From Streptomyces sp. CB02959 (lineage in GTDB: Bacteria; Actinomycetota; Actinomycetes; Streptomycetales; Streptomycetaceae), in contig NZ_NNBP01000006.1 in NCBI RefSeq assembly GCF_002803155.1, positions 173,786 to 237,785 of the forward strand: a stretch of 64,000 nt of DNA, written 5' to 3'. The notes under the pieces were generated by a model. It did no database searches, was not told the DNA's origin, and saw nothing but the letters and a program-made list of their open reading frames with translations. Both the position numbers and the translations under genes were made by a program. Numbering within the stretch: the stretch's first letter is position 1; every line of letters begins with the position of its first letter. Positions 32,677 to 41,400 of the stretch are shown in pieces.

Positions 32677-33659
32677 CCGCCGGCCGGGGCGACCCGGAAC
32701 TGCTGGACCGGATGGTCGGGGGCAGTCTGCGCTGGCTGACGGAGCAGCGGGACTTCTTCCGCCTGCCACCGGACGCGACCACCGACGCCGACCCCAACCT
32801 CACCCTCAAACCCCTCGGCGAGCTGGCCGAACTGACCCAGCTCATCGCCTCCGCGCACCCGCACGCGGACCTCCGGGCCGCGGCGGGGCGGCTGTTCGCC
32901 TTCGCCTGGCAGGAGACCCGCGAGGGCGAACTGTTCGCCGAGCTGATCCGCGGCGAGCCGTACGCCACCTACCCGGTGGAGATCTACGGCGCCTTCGCCC
33001 AGGCCGGGCTGCGGCATCCGGCCGTCGAAGAACTGGTACTGACCACGACCGGGCTGCGCGGTTGGCGGGTGGCCCGCGAGGACCACACCCGCACGCTCGG
33101 GGTGCTCAACGCCGAGCGGCGGATCGGACTGGCCCAACACGCCGACTTCGAAGCCGAGTTCGCGCTCACCGGGCTCGGGCTGCTACCGGAGCCCTGGGCA
33201 CTGGACCGCAAGGCGGCGTACGGCCTGACCCACGACGTCTTCCACCTCACCGACTGGGGCCGCAACCGCCGGCGACTGGCCCCCGAGGCCGCCGGCTACC
33301 TGCGGCTCTGGCTGCCCTCCTGGCTGGCGAACTGGCAGGAGGAGCAACTGTGGGACCTGGTGGGCGAGTTGCTGGCGGTCGCGGCCTGCCTGCCGGCCAC
33401 CCCGTACGACGCGGCGGCCTGGCGGCGGCTGGCCGCCGCACAGGCCGCCGACGGCAGCGTGCCCGAGACCGGGGCCGCGCCGCGGCCGACCGACCCGGCC
33501 GAGGCGTTCCTGGCCTGCTACCACTCCACCCTGGTGACCGCGTTCGCCGGCACCCTCGCCCGTATCGCCTCGGACGAGGCCGGAGCCGGCCCGGTGCGGG
33601 CCGGGGACGCGGCGGCGGTGGCCGGGCGGACCCCCATCGAAAGCGAGGCTGCGCTGTGA
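32673..33659 (+). CDS. DUF6895-like helical protein, paralogue A
   Basis: The protein has 328 residues from a GTG start inside the previous stop codon. It begins with LRWLTEQRDFFRLPPD and has a central conserved block RTLGVLNAERRIGLAQHADF and a His-containing block AYGLTHDVFHLTDWG. The same blocks occur in the next gene, so the two are a tandem duplication that has diverged. The overall make-up suggests an all-helical, possibly alpha/alpha-barrel fold. The THDVFH histidines could bind metal (inference). I recall such proteins as DUF6895. The function is unknown. Confidence 0.75.
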   Translation: MTAGRGDPELLDRMVGGSLRWLTEQRDFFRLPPDATTDADPNLTLKPLGELAELTQLIASAHPHADLRAAAGRLFAFAWQETREGELFAELIRGEPYATYPVEIYGAFAQAGLRHPAVEELVLTTTGLRGWRVAREDHTRTLGVLNAERRIGLAQHADFEAEFALTGLGLLPEPWALDRKAAYGLTHDVFHLTDWGRNRRRLAPEAAGYLRLWLPSWLANWQEEQLWDLVGELLAVAACLPATPYDAAAWRRLAAAQAADGSVPETGAAPRPTDPAEAFLACYHSTLVTAFAGTLARIASDEAGAGPVRAGDAAAVAGRTPIESEAAL

Positions 33660-34600
33660 CCGTGACGGCTGCGTCCCTGGCCTACCCGGCCTCCCCGGCA
33701 CTGCTGCACCGGGTCGGCGACCGGGCCCTGAGCTGGCTCGACGCGCACCGGGACTTCTTCCGGCTGACCCCCGAGGACCGCGCCACGGGCAGCGCGACGA
33801 TCGAACGGCTCAAACCCATCGGCGAACTCGCCATCAACATGCAGGTGCTGTTCCGGGAGGGCGTGGCCGGGTCCCGGCAGCGCACCCGGGCCGGCGCGCT
33901 ACTGGACTTCGCCTGGCGGGAACTGCTCGACGGCGGCAACGTCCTGGCCGCGCTCCAGCACGACGAGCCGCACTCCCCGGTGCCACTGGAGGTCTATGCG
34001 CCGTTCCACGAACTGGGCCACCGCCACCCGGGCCTGGAGGCGGCACTGGAGGTGTCCCGGCGGACCACGACCTGGACCGCACTGGAGATGGTGCCCAACC
34101 GGCGGCTCGGGGTGCTCAACGCCGAACGCAAGGTCGGACTGACACCCAGCGCCGACTTCGACCAGGCACTGGCGCGCACCTGGCTGGGCCGACTGCCCGA
34201 ACCCTGGACGGTGCAGCTGCACATCGCCTACGACGTCACCCACACCGTCTTCCACCTCACCAACTGGGGCGAGGCCCCGGACCGGATCCCGCCGGACGTC
34301 GCCGCCTACCTCACCCGGTACCTGCCGGCCTGGCTGGACGACTGGGCCGACCTCGAACACTGGGACCTGCTCGGGGAACTCCTGGTCGTGGACGCCTGCC
34401 TGCCGCGCCCCACCCTCGACGCCCGGCTGTGGGAGCGGTACGCCGCGGCCCAGGCGGAATCCGGCGCGATGCCCATTCAGCACGGGATGCCGGAGGGCGA
34501 TCCGGACGTGGTCTTCGACCAGGTCCACCACCCCACCCTGGTCGCCGCGTTCGCCTCGGCGATGGCCACCTCCCGCGCGCTGACCACCGACGCCGGCTGA
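33656..34600 (+). CDS. DUF6895-like helical protein, paralogue B
   Basis: The protein has 314 residues from GTG 33656 (overlapping the previous stop; GTG 33662 is an alternative). It shares with its neighbour an N-terminal LSWLDAHRDFFRLTPED, the block RRLGVLNAERKVGLTPSADF and the His block AYDVTHTVFHLTNWG, followed by a long helical tail. Retention of both paralogues side by side with coupled translation suggests a heteromeric complex or successive reactions. The stop overlaps the start of the serine hydrolase gene. Confidence 0.75.
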   Translation: MTVTAASLAYPASPALLHRVGDRALSWLDAHRDFFRLTPEDRATGSATIERLKPIGELAINMQVLFREGVAGSRQRTRAGALLDFAWRELLDGGNVLAALQHDEPHSPVPLEVYAPFHELGHRHPGLEAALEVSRRTTTWTALEMVPNRRLGVLNAERKVGLTPSADFDQALARTWLGRLPEPWTVQLHIAYDVTHTVFHLTNWGEAPDRIPPDVAAYLTRYLPAWLDDWADLEHWDLLGELLVVDACLPRPTLDARLWERYAAAQAESGAMPIQHGMPEGDPDVVFDQVHHPTLVAAFASAMATSRALTTDAG

Positions 34601-35637
34601 TGCGTACCGCACCCGGCGGGCCCGGGATCGCCGACCGGCTGGCGGACGCGGTGACCCGGATCGACGCCCCCGACGTCGTCCTGGCCGTCACCCGGCAGGG
34701 GCACCGCACGGTGGTCAGCGGCGGCACCGCGCTGGCGCCGCCCACCCCGCGCCCGGCCCTGCGCTACGAACTCGGTTCGCTGTCCAAGACGTTCAGCGTG
34801 CTGCTGCTGGCGGACCTGGCGGTGCACGGGGTGCTCTCCCTGGACGACCCGGTCACCGCCCGGCTGCCGCGGCTGCCGCTGGGCCATCCGTGGTCGGGCC
34901 GGATCACCCTGCGCCACCTGGCCACCCACACCTCCGGACTGCCGCGGATCCCCACCGACCTGCTGCTCGGCGCGCTGGTCCGCCCGTACGAGAACGGCTA
35001 CTCCGACTACGACACCGAACGGCTGCTGCGCACCTTCGCCCGGACCCGGCCCCGGCACCGGCCCGGCACCCGCTGGCACTACTCCAACTTCGGGCTGGCG
35101 CTGCTAGGCCCGGCGATGGGCCACACGACCGGGACCGACTACCCCGACCTGCTCACCACCCGGGTGCTCAAGCCGCTCGGCCTCACCGGCACCACCCTGG
35201 CGCCCGGCACCACCGGCACCGACGCCATCGGCCACCGCAGCAACGGCACCACCCCGGTCCGCAGCGCCGACATGGGGGCGTTCGCCGCCGCCGGGGCGGT
35301 CCGGTCCACCCCCGACGATCTGCTCACCTATGTGGAGGCGCACCTCTTCCCGGGGAGCGGCCCGCTGGCCGGGGCGCTGCGCACGGTGCGGATCCCCCTG
35401 CTGCGGCGCGGCTGGCGGCACCGCAACACCCACACCCTGACGTGGTACCAGCACCCGGCGGCCCGCGGGCCGCTCCTCTTCCACGTGGGCGCGACCTTCG
35501 GCCAGCAGGCGTTCGTCGGCTACCACCCGGCGTCCGGGACCGGGCTGGTCGCGCTGGCCACCCGCCGCGGCCGCACCTGCCGGATGGTGACCACCGCCTA
35601 CGAGCTGCTGTACGCGCTGGCCGGCGACGACGGCTGA
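34600..35637 (+). CDS. Serine hydrolase, beta-lactamase/PBP fold
   Basis: The protein has 345 residues. The SxxK motif is in ELGSLSKTFS (nucleophile Ser with general-base Lys), the YxN motif is in WHYSNFGLALLG, and the KTG-equivalent triad appears as HVGATFG near the end. There is no signal peptide, so it is probably cytoplasmic, unlike true beta-lactamases. It belongs to the class C/EstB/DD-peptidase group, which includes esterases and peptidases. As the last, translationally coupled gene of the peptide/DUF6895 operon it could cleave or acyl-transfer the product (inference). Confidence 0.85.
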   Translation: MRTAPGGPGIADRLADAVTRIDAPDVVLAVTRQGHRTVVSGGTALAPPTPRPALRYELGSLSKTFSVLLLADLAVHGVLSLDDPVTARLPRLPLGHPWSGRITLRHLATHTSGLPRIPTDLLLGALVRPYENGYSDYDTERLLRTFARTRPRHRPGTRWHYSNFGLALLGPAMGHTTGTDYPDLLTTRVLKPLGLTGTTLAPGTTGTDAIGHRSNGTTPVRSADMGAFAAAGAVRSTPDDLLTYVEAHLFPGSGPLAGALRTVRIPLLRRGWRHRNTHTLTWYQHPAARGPLLFHVGATFGQQAFVGYHPASGTGLVALATRRGRTCRMVTTAYELLYALAGDDG

Positions 35638-35639
35638 GG

Positions 35640-35656
35640 CCGGGCCGGGGGCCCGG
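35640..35656. terminator. Bidirectional terminator hairpin
   Basis: CCGGGCC and GGCCCGG with a 3-base G loop lie in the 22-base gap between two convergent genes. Confidence 0.5.
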
Positions 35657-35659
35657 TGG

Positions 35660-37717
35660 TCAGAGGTCCCCGGCGAGGATCCGGGCGAGCAGCACGTCCG
35701 GATTCTGCTCGGCGGCGCGGCCGAAGACCGTGGCGTACGCCTCGTCGCCGATCGCCGCGCGGGCCCGCCGCTCGCACTGCTCCCGCACCGCGCGGAGTTC
35801 GGGGGTGCCGCGCTGCGGGTGCCCGACCGTGCGCCAGATGGCCTGGCCGCTGCCGTAGACCTGGGCGGCGACCGCACCGTCGCCCTGGGCGGCGACCGCG
35901 GCAGCCAGCACGTCCAGGCCCAGCGCGATCCCGAAGTTGTCGCCGATGCGCCGCTTGGCGGCGAGCATGGCGCGGGCGTGGCCCGCGGACTCGGCGGGCC
36001 GGTCCTGGAAGAGCGAGACCAGGGCGAGCTGGTAGTCGGTGTAGGAGCGGGACCAGTACTCGCCGCGCTCGACGCAGCCGTGGCGCAGCGCGGTGGCCAC
36101 GTCGCGCGCCTCGTGGAACCGGCCGAGGGAGGTCAGCGCGAAGAGCCGGACGAGGTGGCAGCGGAGCCGGCCGGCGGAGTCGAAGGGGTCGTCCGGCGGC
36201 GGGCCGAGCACCTGCCCGGCGACGGTGTGGGCGGTCAGCGGGCGGCCGGCCATCAGGTGGGTGAGGCCGATGAGGTAGCCGGCGGCGAGCGTCGCGTCCC
36301 GGTCGCCGGCTTCCCGGGCGGCGCGGGCACACTCCCGGCCCAGGGTCTCGGCGGTGTCCAGTTCGCCCTGGAGGAGGACCGCGACGCCGAGCGCCCACAG
36401 GGCCCGGGTGCGGGCGGCGTCCTGGCTCCCCTGGGCGTCCTGGGCGGCCAGGGCGCGCTCCAGGTAGTCGCGGGCCTCGTGCAGATGGCCGCAGCAGGTC
36501 CAGAAGAAGCCGATGGCCGCGGAGAGCTCCTGGGCGCGGGCCGGGGCGCTGCCCAGGAGGTGGTCCAGCGCGGTGCACAGGTCGACGTACGACTCGGCGA
36601 CCCGCCCGTACCAGGTGACCTGGTCGGGGCCGAGCCAGCCGAGTTCGGCGCGGCGGCCGAAGCCGACGAAGTGTTCGGCGTGCCGGTCGGCGACGACGGT
36701 CGCCTCGTCCAGCTCGGCCAGCCACATCCGGCCGTACTCGCGGAGCGTGTCCAGCATCCGGAAACGGTTGCCCTCGCGGCTGACCACGGATTTGGCGGCC
36801 AGGCCGGCCAGCGTGGTGCGCACCACGTCGGGGGTGAGCGGGCCGTCGGCGCAGACCGCGGCCGCGGAGCCGACGTCGAAGGTGCCGCGGAAGACCGAGA
36901 GCCGGGCCCACAGCAGCCGCTCCAGCGGTGCGCACAGCTCGTGGCTCCAACCGATGGCGGTGCGCAGGGTGCGGTGGCGCGGGGTCCAGGGCATACCGGT
37001 GCCGTCGAGGGCGTCGAGGCGGGAGCCGAGCCGCTCGGCGACCTGGGCGAGCGGGCGGTGCGCCAGCTGGGCGCCGGCCAGCTCCAGGGCCAGCGGGATG
37101 CCTTCGAGGCGCCGGCAGATGAGGGCCGCGGCCTCGGCGTTGAGCGGGTCGGTGAGCCGGAGTTCGGGAGCCGCGGCGCCGGCCCGCTCGGTGAACAGCG
37201 CCAGCGCGTCGTTGTCGCCGGTGCAGGGCAGCGGGCCGATCTCGGTGATCCCCTCGCCTACGAGGTCCAGCGGCTGGCGGCTGGTGACCAGGACGGTGAC
37301 GCCGGGGGCGGCCGTCAGCAGGTCGCCGACCAGGTCCCGGCAGGCGGCGACGAGGTGCTCGCAGGAGTCCAGCACCAGCAGCAGGTCCTTGTCGGCGAGC
37401 CATTCGCAGAGGGCGGCCACCGGTGTCCGGGCCGAGTGGTCGGCCAGGCCGACCGCATCGCAGACGGTGGCGACCAGCAGCTGTTCGCCCTGTAAGGGCC
37501 ACAGCGGGGCCCAGCGGACCCCGTCGGGGAACCGCGCGGCGGCGGCTCTGGCGGCCCGCACCGCGATCCGGGTCTTGCCCACGCCGCCGGGGCCGGTCAA
37601 CGTGATCAACCGATGCTGCGTCAACTCACTGCTCAACTGCCGAAGTTCGGCGCGCCGGCCGACGAAGCTCGTCGATTCCTGGGGAATGTTGCTCGCCACC
37701 GGCCCAGTTTGCCCCAC
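35660..37717 (-). CDS. STAND ATPase regulator (AfsR/LuxR-like) lacking HTH
   Basis: The protein has 685 residues. It starts with STSFVGRRAELRQL and Walker A TGPGGVGKTRIAV, then Walker B KDLLLVLDSCEHL and a sensor segment VLVTSRQPL. The C-terminal half (about 330-685) consists of TPR-like helices. No SARP domain precedes the ATPase and no LuxR-type helix-turn-helix follows, so it resembles the middle and end of large ATP-binding regulators without DNA-binding parts. It may signal through a partner. It converges on the peptide/DUF6895 operon but reads from its own promoter. Confidence 0.85.
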   Translation of the reverse strand: MGQTGPVASNIPQESTSFVGRRAELRQLSSELTQHRLITLTGPGGVGKTRIAVRAARAAAARFPDGVRWAPLWPLQGEQLLVATVCDAVGLADHSARTPVAALCEWLADKDLLLVLDSCEHLVAACRDLVGDLLTAAPGVTVLVTSRQPLDLVGEGITEIGPLPCTGDNDALALFTERAGAAAPELRLTDPLNAEAAALICRRLEGIPLALELAGAQLAHRPLAQVAERLGSRLDALDGTGMPWTPRHRTLRTAIGWSHELCAPLERLLWARLSVFRGTFDVGSAAAVCADGPLTPDVVRTTLAGLAAKSVVSREGNRFRMLDTLREYGRMWLAELDEATVVADRHAEHFVGFGRRAELGWLGPDQVTWYGRVAESYVDLCTALDHLLGSAPARAQELSAAIGFFWTCCGHLHEARDYLERALAAQDAQGSQDAARTRALWALGVAVLLQGELDTAETLGRECARAAREAGDRDATLAAGYLIGLTHLMAGRPLTAHTVAGQVLGPPPDDPFDSAGRLRCHLVRLFALTSLGRFHEARDVATALRHGCVERGEYWSRSYTDYQLALVSLFQDRPAESAGHARAMLAAKRRIGDNFGIALGLDVLAAAVAAQGDGAVAAQVYGSGQAIWRTVGHPQRGTPELRAVREQCERRARAAIGDEAYATVFGRAAEQNPDVLLARILAGDL

Positions 37718-37756
37718 GCCGCGGACCGCCCGTGCCCGCCGCGGGACCGGCCCGGA

Positions 37757-39613
37757 TCAGGGCGTGACGATCGGGAAGTTGGGGTCCGGGGCGCTGAGCA
37801 GGCCGAGCAGTTCGTGAAAGGCCGCACCGGGCTCACCCTCCTGAGTGACAGCGGTCGGCACGCGGCCGCCCAGCACCTCGTGGAGCTGGGGTTTGGTGAG
37901 GCTGAGGGTCAGGTCCGGGCGGCCGTCGGGGGTGGGGGCGCCGGGGGTGCTGCGGTGGGTGAGCGCGCCGTTGGAGAGCGTCAGATGCCAGGTGCGGTCC
38001 TCGTCGGCGAGGTAGAGGTCGAGGGTGAGGTGCTTGTGCCAGGCCCGGGGCCCGTCGACGCGGATGGCGAGCGAGTCCAGGAGCTGGTCGACGCTGCGGG
38101 CCCGGACCAGGTCGGGGGCGGGGGCGTCCGGTCCGGTGGTGTCGGGCCGGGCGGCGGCCGGGGTGCCGCGCAGTTCCATGGCGGCGGTGAGGTAGTAGTT
38201 GCGCCAGGTGCCGTTCTCGCAGCCCTGGCCCAGCCGCTGGTAGACGGTGGCGAGTTCCCGGCGGGCGCGCGGGTCCTGCGGGGCGGCGAAGACGGCGTGG
38301 TTGAGCAGGGTGGCGGCGAACCGCAGGTCGCCGTCGGCGGCGTACCGCTTGCCGGCGTCCACGGTGGCCGCGACGCCGCCCAGGGTCTCCACGTAGCGCC
38401 TGGCCTGCTCGGCCGGTGGGTGCTCCCACAGGTGCGCCGGGTTGCCGTCGAACCATCCGAGGTAACGCTGGTAGATCGCCTTGACGTTGTGGCTGAGCGA
38501 GCCGTAGTAGCCGTGGTGCGCCCAGAGCCGTTCCAGGCCCGGGGGCAGCCGCAGTTCCTCGGCGATCTCGGGGCCGGTGCGGCCCTCGTTGAGCAGCCGC
38601 AGGGTCTGGTCGTGCAGGTACGCGTAGAGGTCGCGCTGGCCCGCGAGCAGGCGGCGGATCCGGGCGTTGCCCCAGGTGGGCCAGTGGTGGGAGGCGAAGG
38701 CGACCTCGGTGTCGGCGCCGAAGAGGGCCAGCGCCTCGTTGAGGTAGTGGGCCCAGCGCCGGGTGTCGCGGACCACGGCGCCGCGCAGGGTGAGGACGCT
38801 GTGCATGGTGTGGACGGCGTTCTCGGCGGTGCACAGCGCCCGGTGGGACGGGGCGGCGAAGTTCATCGCGGCGGGGGCGTCGGCGCCCGGGGTGAGCTGG
38901 AAGACCAGGCGGACCCCGTCGACGATCTCCTCCTGGCCGGTGCGGGTGATGTCCACCGTCGGCGGGACGAAGCTGCGGGTGCCGGCGGAGGGGAGGGTGC
39001 CCAGGCCGCAGCCGATCTGCCCGTCCGGTCCGGCGGGGAGCTGCGTCCCGTACATGTACACCGCGCGGCGGGCCATCGCCGGGCCGGTGTAGAGCTGCTC
39101 GCCGACCGCGCTCTCCCGGAAGCCGGCGGGGGCCAGCACCGGCACGGGGTGGTGGCCGGCCGGCAGGACGCCGCGGGCGCCGCCGTAGTGGTCGGCGTGC
39201 GAGTGGGTGTAGAGCAGGCCGGTGACGGGCCGGTCGCCGCGGTGCTTGCGGTAGAGCTCCAGCCCGGCGGCGGCGGTCTCGGTGGAGAGCAGCGGATCGA
39301 CGACGAGGACGCCGTGGTCGCCCTCGATCAGCGTCATGTTGGACAGGTCCAGGCCGCGGGCCTGGTAGATGCCGTCGGTCACCTCGTACAGGCCCTGCCG
39401 GCTCACCAGCCGCCCCTGGCGCCAGAGGCCCTGGTCGGCGGAGTCGGGGCAGTTCCCGGCCAGGAAGGCGTGGCGCTCGGCGTCCCAGACCACCCGGCCG
39501 TCCGCCGCGGTGATCCGGGGCGGGTCGAGCGAGGCGATGAAGCCGCGGTCGGCGTCGGCGAAGTCCTCGTGATCGTCGACGGGCCGATCGTCATCCACGG
39601 GCAGAGCGGTCAC
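37757..39613 (-). CDS. Alkyl/aryl-sulfatase, metallo-beta-lactamase fold (SdsA1-like)
   Basis: The protein has 618 residues. The zinc motif is THSHADHYGG, and further ligands are seen in the region APSHRALCTAENAVHTMHS and FASHHWPTWG. A helical dimerisation domain follows (about 370-470), then a C-terminal SCP2-like lipid-binding domain ending LSLTKPQLHEVLGG. There is no signal peptide. Enzymes of this type hydrolyse primary or secondary alkyl sulfates such as dodecyl sulfate, with the SCP2-like part binding the alkyl chain. It appears monocistronic. Confidence 0.92.
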   Translation of the reverse strand: MTALPVDDDRPVDDHEDFADADRGFIASLDPPRITAADGRVVWDAERHAFLAGNCPDSADQGLWRQGRLVSRQGLYEVTDGIYQARGLDLSNMTLIEGDHGVLVVDPLLSTETAAAGLELYRKHRGDRPVTGLLYTHSHADHYGGARGVLPAGHHPVPVLAPAGFRESAVGEQLYTGPAMARRAVYMYGTQLPAGPDGQIGCGLGTLPSAGTRSFVPPTVDITRTGQEEIVDGVRLVFQLTPGADAPAAMNFAAPSHRALCTAENAVHTMHSVLTLRGAVVRDTRRWAHYLNEALALFGADTEVAFASHHWPTWGNARIRRLLAGQRDLYAYLHDQTLRLLNEGRTGPEIAEELRLPPGLERLWAHHGYYGSLSHNVKAIYQRYLGWFDGNPAHLWEHPPAEQARRYVETLGGVAATVDAGKRYAADGDLRFAATLLNHAVFAAPQDPRARRELATVYQRLGQGCENGTWRNYYLTAAMELRGTPAAARPDTTGPDAPAPDLVRARSVDQLLDSLAIRVDGPRAWHKHLTLDLYLADEDRTWHLTLSNGALTHRSTPGAPTPDGRPDLTLSLTKPQLHEVLGGRVPTAVTQEGEPGAAFHELLGLLSAPDPNFPIVTP

Positions 39614-39723
39614 GGCGCGCCACCTCTCGGAGACGGCGGGCCATCACGGGCGCATGGCCCACACGTCTGATTTAACCGAAGATGCGCGGCATTTGCACGT
39701 GCGCATCGGGCGCCGTCGGCGGG

Positions 39724-40803
39724 TCACACCGGTGCGGCCTCGATGACGGCGAAGCGGTTGGGCCGCGGCAGGGCCGTGACGGTGCGGACGGCGAAGCCCG
39801 CGGTGCGGCACAGTCGCTCGAAGTCGTCCCGGGTTCGCTCCCGCCCGCCCACGTTGACCAGCATGTTGAGGTCGCTGAGGTAGCGGATCACGTCGCCGGA
39901 GGCGTCGGCGACGGCGGGCAGGACCGGCTCGACGATCAGCAGCCGGCCGCCGTCGGGCACGACCCGGCGGACGTGGCCGAGGATCCGCCCGCACTGCTCG
40001 TCGTTCCAGTCGTGCAGCACGCTCTTGAGGAGGTACGCGTCGGCGCCTTCGGGGGCGGTGGCGAAGAAGTCGCCGGCCACCAGGGTGCAGCGGTCGGCCA
40101 GGCCGTCGCGGGCGAACCGGGGACCGGCCTGGGCGAGGCCCTCGGCGCGGTCGAAGACGATGCCGCGCAGCGCCGGATGCGCGCGCAGGACACCGGCGAG
40201 CAGGGTGCCGTCGCCGCCGCCGAGGTCGGCCACGGTGCGGAAGCGGTCGAAGGGGAAGGCCGCCGGCAGCAGCTCGGCGGTGTGCGCGGTGGCCTGGCTC
40301 ATCGCGCTGTTGAACTGGGCCGAGAGGGCGGGTCGTTCGGCGAGGTAGCCGAAGAAGTCCGTGCCGAAGACGGTGTCGAAGGAGGGCGCGCCGGTCCGGA
40401 CGCTGTCGTCCAGGTGCTCCCAGGCGCGGAGCAGGGCGGGGTCGGTGCACATCCTGACGAGCGAGTGCAGCGAGCCGGGGGCGTCGGCGGCCAGCTGCGC
40501 GCCGACCGCGGTGACCGCGAACCGGCCCGGGGCGGGCTCGGTGAGCAGTCCCAGTCCGGTCAGCGCCCTCAGTAACCGCGTCATGGCCTGCGGCTGGGCC
40601 GCGCACTCGGCGGCCAGCTCGTCCGCGGTGCGCTCCCCGTCGCCGATCCGGTCCACCACGCCGAGGCGGACGGCGGCGCCCGCGACGTGGGCCGCCATGG
40701 CGCCGTAGGTGAGCTTGACGAGGGCGTCCCGGGCCTGGTCCGCGTGCCGGTGCTGCTGGGACTCCAGGTGTGGGCGGTGCTGCTGCGGCTGGGCGTCCGA
40801 CAT
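39724..40803 (-). CDS. SAM-dependent O-methyltransferase (acetylserotonin type)
   Basis: The protein has 359 residues from ATG 40803 with GAGAGGAA upstream. The N-terminal winged-helix dimerisation domain includes HVAGAAVRLGVVDRIGDG. The SAM-binding Rossmann motif is VADLGGGDGTLL, and the post-motif LLKSVLHDWNDEQC contains the catalytic His of plant-type O-methyltransferases. Relatives methylate phenolic hydroxyls of polyketides and other aromatics. It lies alone, 10 kb from the whiE pigment genes, and its substrate is unknown. Confidence 0.9.
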   Translation of the reverse strand: MSDAQPQQHRPHLESQQHRHADQARDALVKLTYGAMAAHVAGAAVRLGVVDRIGDGERTADELAAECAAQPQAMTRLLRALTGLGLLTEPAPGRFAVTAVGAQLAADAPGSLHSLVRMCTDPALLRAWEHLDDSVRTGAPSFDTVFGTDFFGYLAERPALSAQFNSAMSQATAHTAELLPAAFPFDRFRTVADLGGGDGTLLAGVLRAHPALRGIVFDRAEGLAQAGPRFARDGLADRCTLVAGDFFATAPEGADAYLLKSVLHDWNDEQCGRILGHVRRVVPDGGRLLIVEPVLPAVADASGDVIRYLSDLNMLVNVGGRERTRDDFERLCRTAGFAVRTVTALPRPNRFAVIEAAPV

Positions 40804-40911
40804 GGTGGGGTTCCTCTCCGATGATGTCCGGTCAACGGCGTTACGCACGGGGCCCGGCAGGGCACAACAACGCCTGTGCGCCGTTGCGCACCACACCCGG
40901 GCCGCCGCTGG

Positions 40912-40925
40912 TTAGGTAACCCTAA
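40912..40925. promoter_or_regulatory. TTAGG-N4-CCTAA dyad
   Basis: TTAGG at 40912-40916 and CCTAA at 40921-40925 are separated by TAAC, between the methyltransferase gene and the DUF3040-like gene. The half-sites recall actinobacterial iron boxes, but the usual spacing is longer. The role is uncertain. Confidence 0.35.
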
Positions 40926-41014
40926 GTTGGCCCGATCTTCGAAGCAACGCCCCTATCCGCCACCCTGCCCGTTCAGCGCGACCGGCAGTACCACCCGGGA
41001 GAGGAGGGACCCCC

Positions 41015-41287
41015 CTGTCCCCCGACGACGACCGCCAACTCCGCGACCTCGCCGAACAGTTCCCACCCGACGCCGCCCCCTGCCCACCCGTCCGCATACC
41101 GGCGGCCCCCGCGGCACCGTTCCGGCGCTGGGCGGTCTGGCTGATACTGGCCACCGCGATCGCGGTCCTGGTCACCGGTGTGGCCCTGGCCCACGGACTG
41201 CTCCTGGCCGGCGGACTGGTGCTGGCCGGACTGGCCGGACAGCGCTTCACGCCGCCCCGCTCCACCGCCCCCGGCCGCCGCCGGTAG
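41015..41287 (+). CDS. DUF3040-like small membrane protein, CTG start
   Basis: This is a 90-residue frame that opens with CTG, directly behind the strong ribosome site GAGGAGGGA (41001-41009). There is no ATG, GTG or TTG at a sensible place. The N-terminus SPDDDRQLRDLAEQFPPD matches the acidic start of DUF3040 proteins. Two membrane segments follow (AVWLILATAIAVLVTGVALA and a Leu/Ala/Gly-rich one), then a basic tail. Third codon positions are almost all G or C. DUF3040 proteins are small actinobacterial membrane proteins of unknown role. A hairpin terminator follows. Confidence 0.6.
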   Translation: MSPDDDRQLRDLAEQFPPDAAPCPPVRIPAAPAAPFRRWAVWLILATAIAVLVTGVALAHGLLLAGGLVLAGLAGQRFTPPRSTAPGRRR

Positions 41288-41322
41288 CCGGACGGGGACC
41301 GCCCGTACGCCGCCGGACGTGC

Positions 41323-41370
41323 CCGGCCCGCTTGCCGTCGCTGGGGGACTCCGAAGGGCAAGCGGGCCGG
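41323..41370. terminator. Perfect 14-bp stem terminator between convergent genes
   Basis: CCGGCCCGCTTGCC at 41323-41336 pairs with its exact complement at 41357-41370, with a 20-base loop. It lies between the stops of the DUF3040-like and SPW-repeat genes and can serve both. Confidence 0.8.
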
Positions 41371-41400
41371 TGGTTTCACACGCCCCCGCGGGAGCGCACC

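Noticed and set aside
34600..35637. Antibiotic-resistance beta-lactamase
   Set aside because: No signal peptide, a variant third motif, and operon context with unknown peptide genes; a general serine hydrolase or peptidase is more likely.
40912..40925. Iron-box-like site that would imply iron regulation of the O-methyltransferase
   Set aside because: The dyad spacer is only 4 bases against the longer spacing of known boxes, so only a weak regulatory call was kept.
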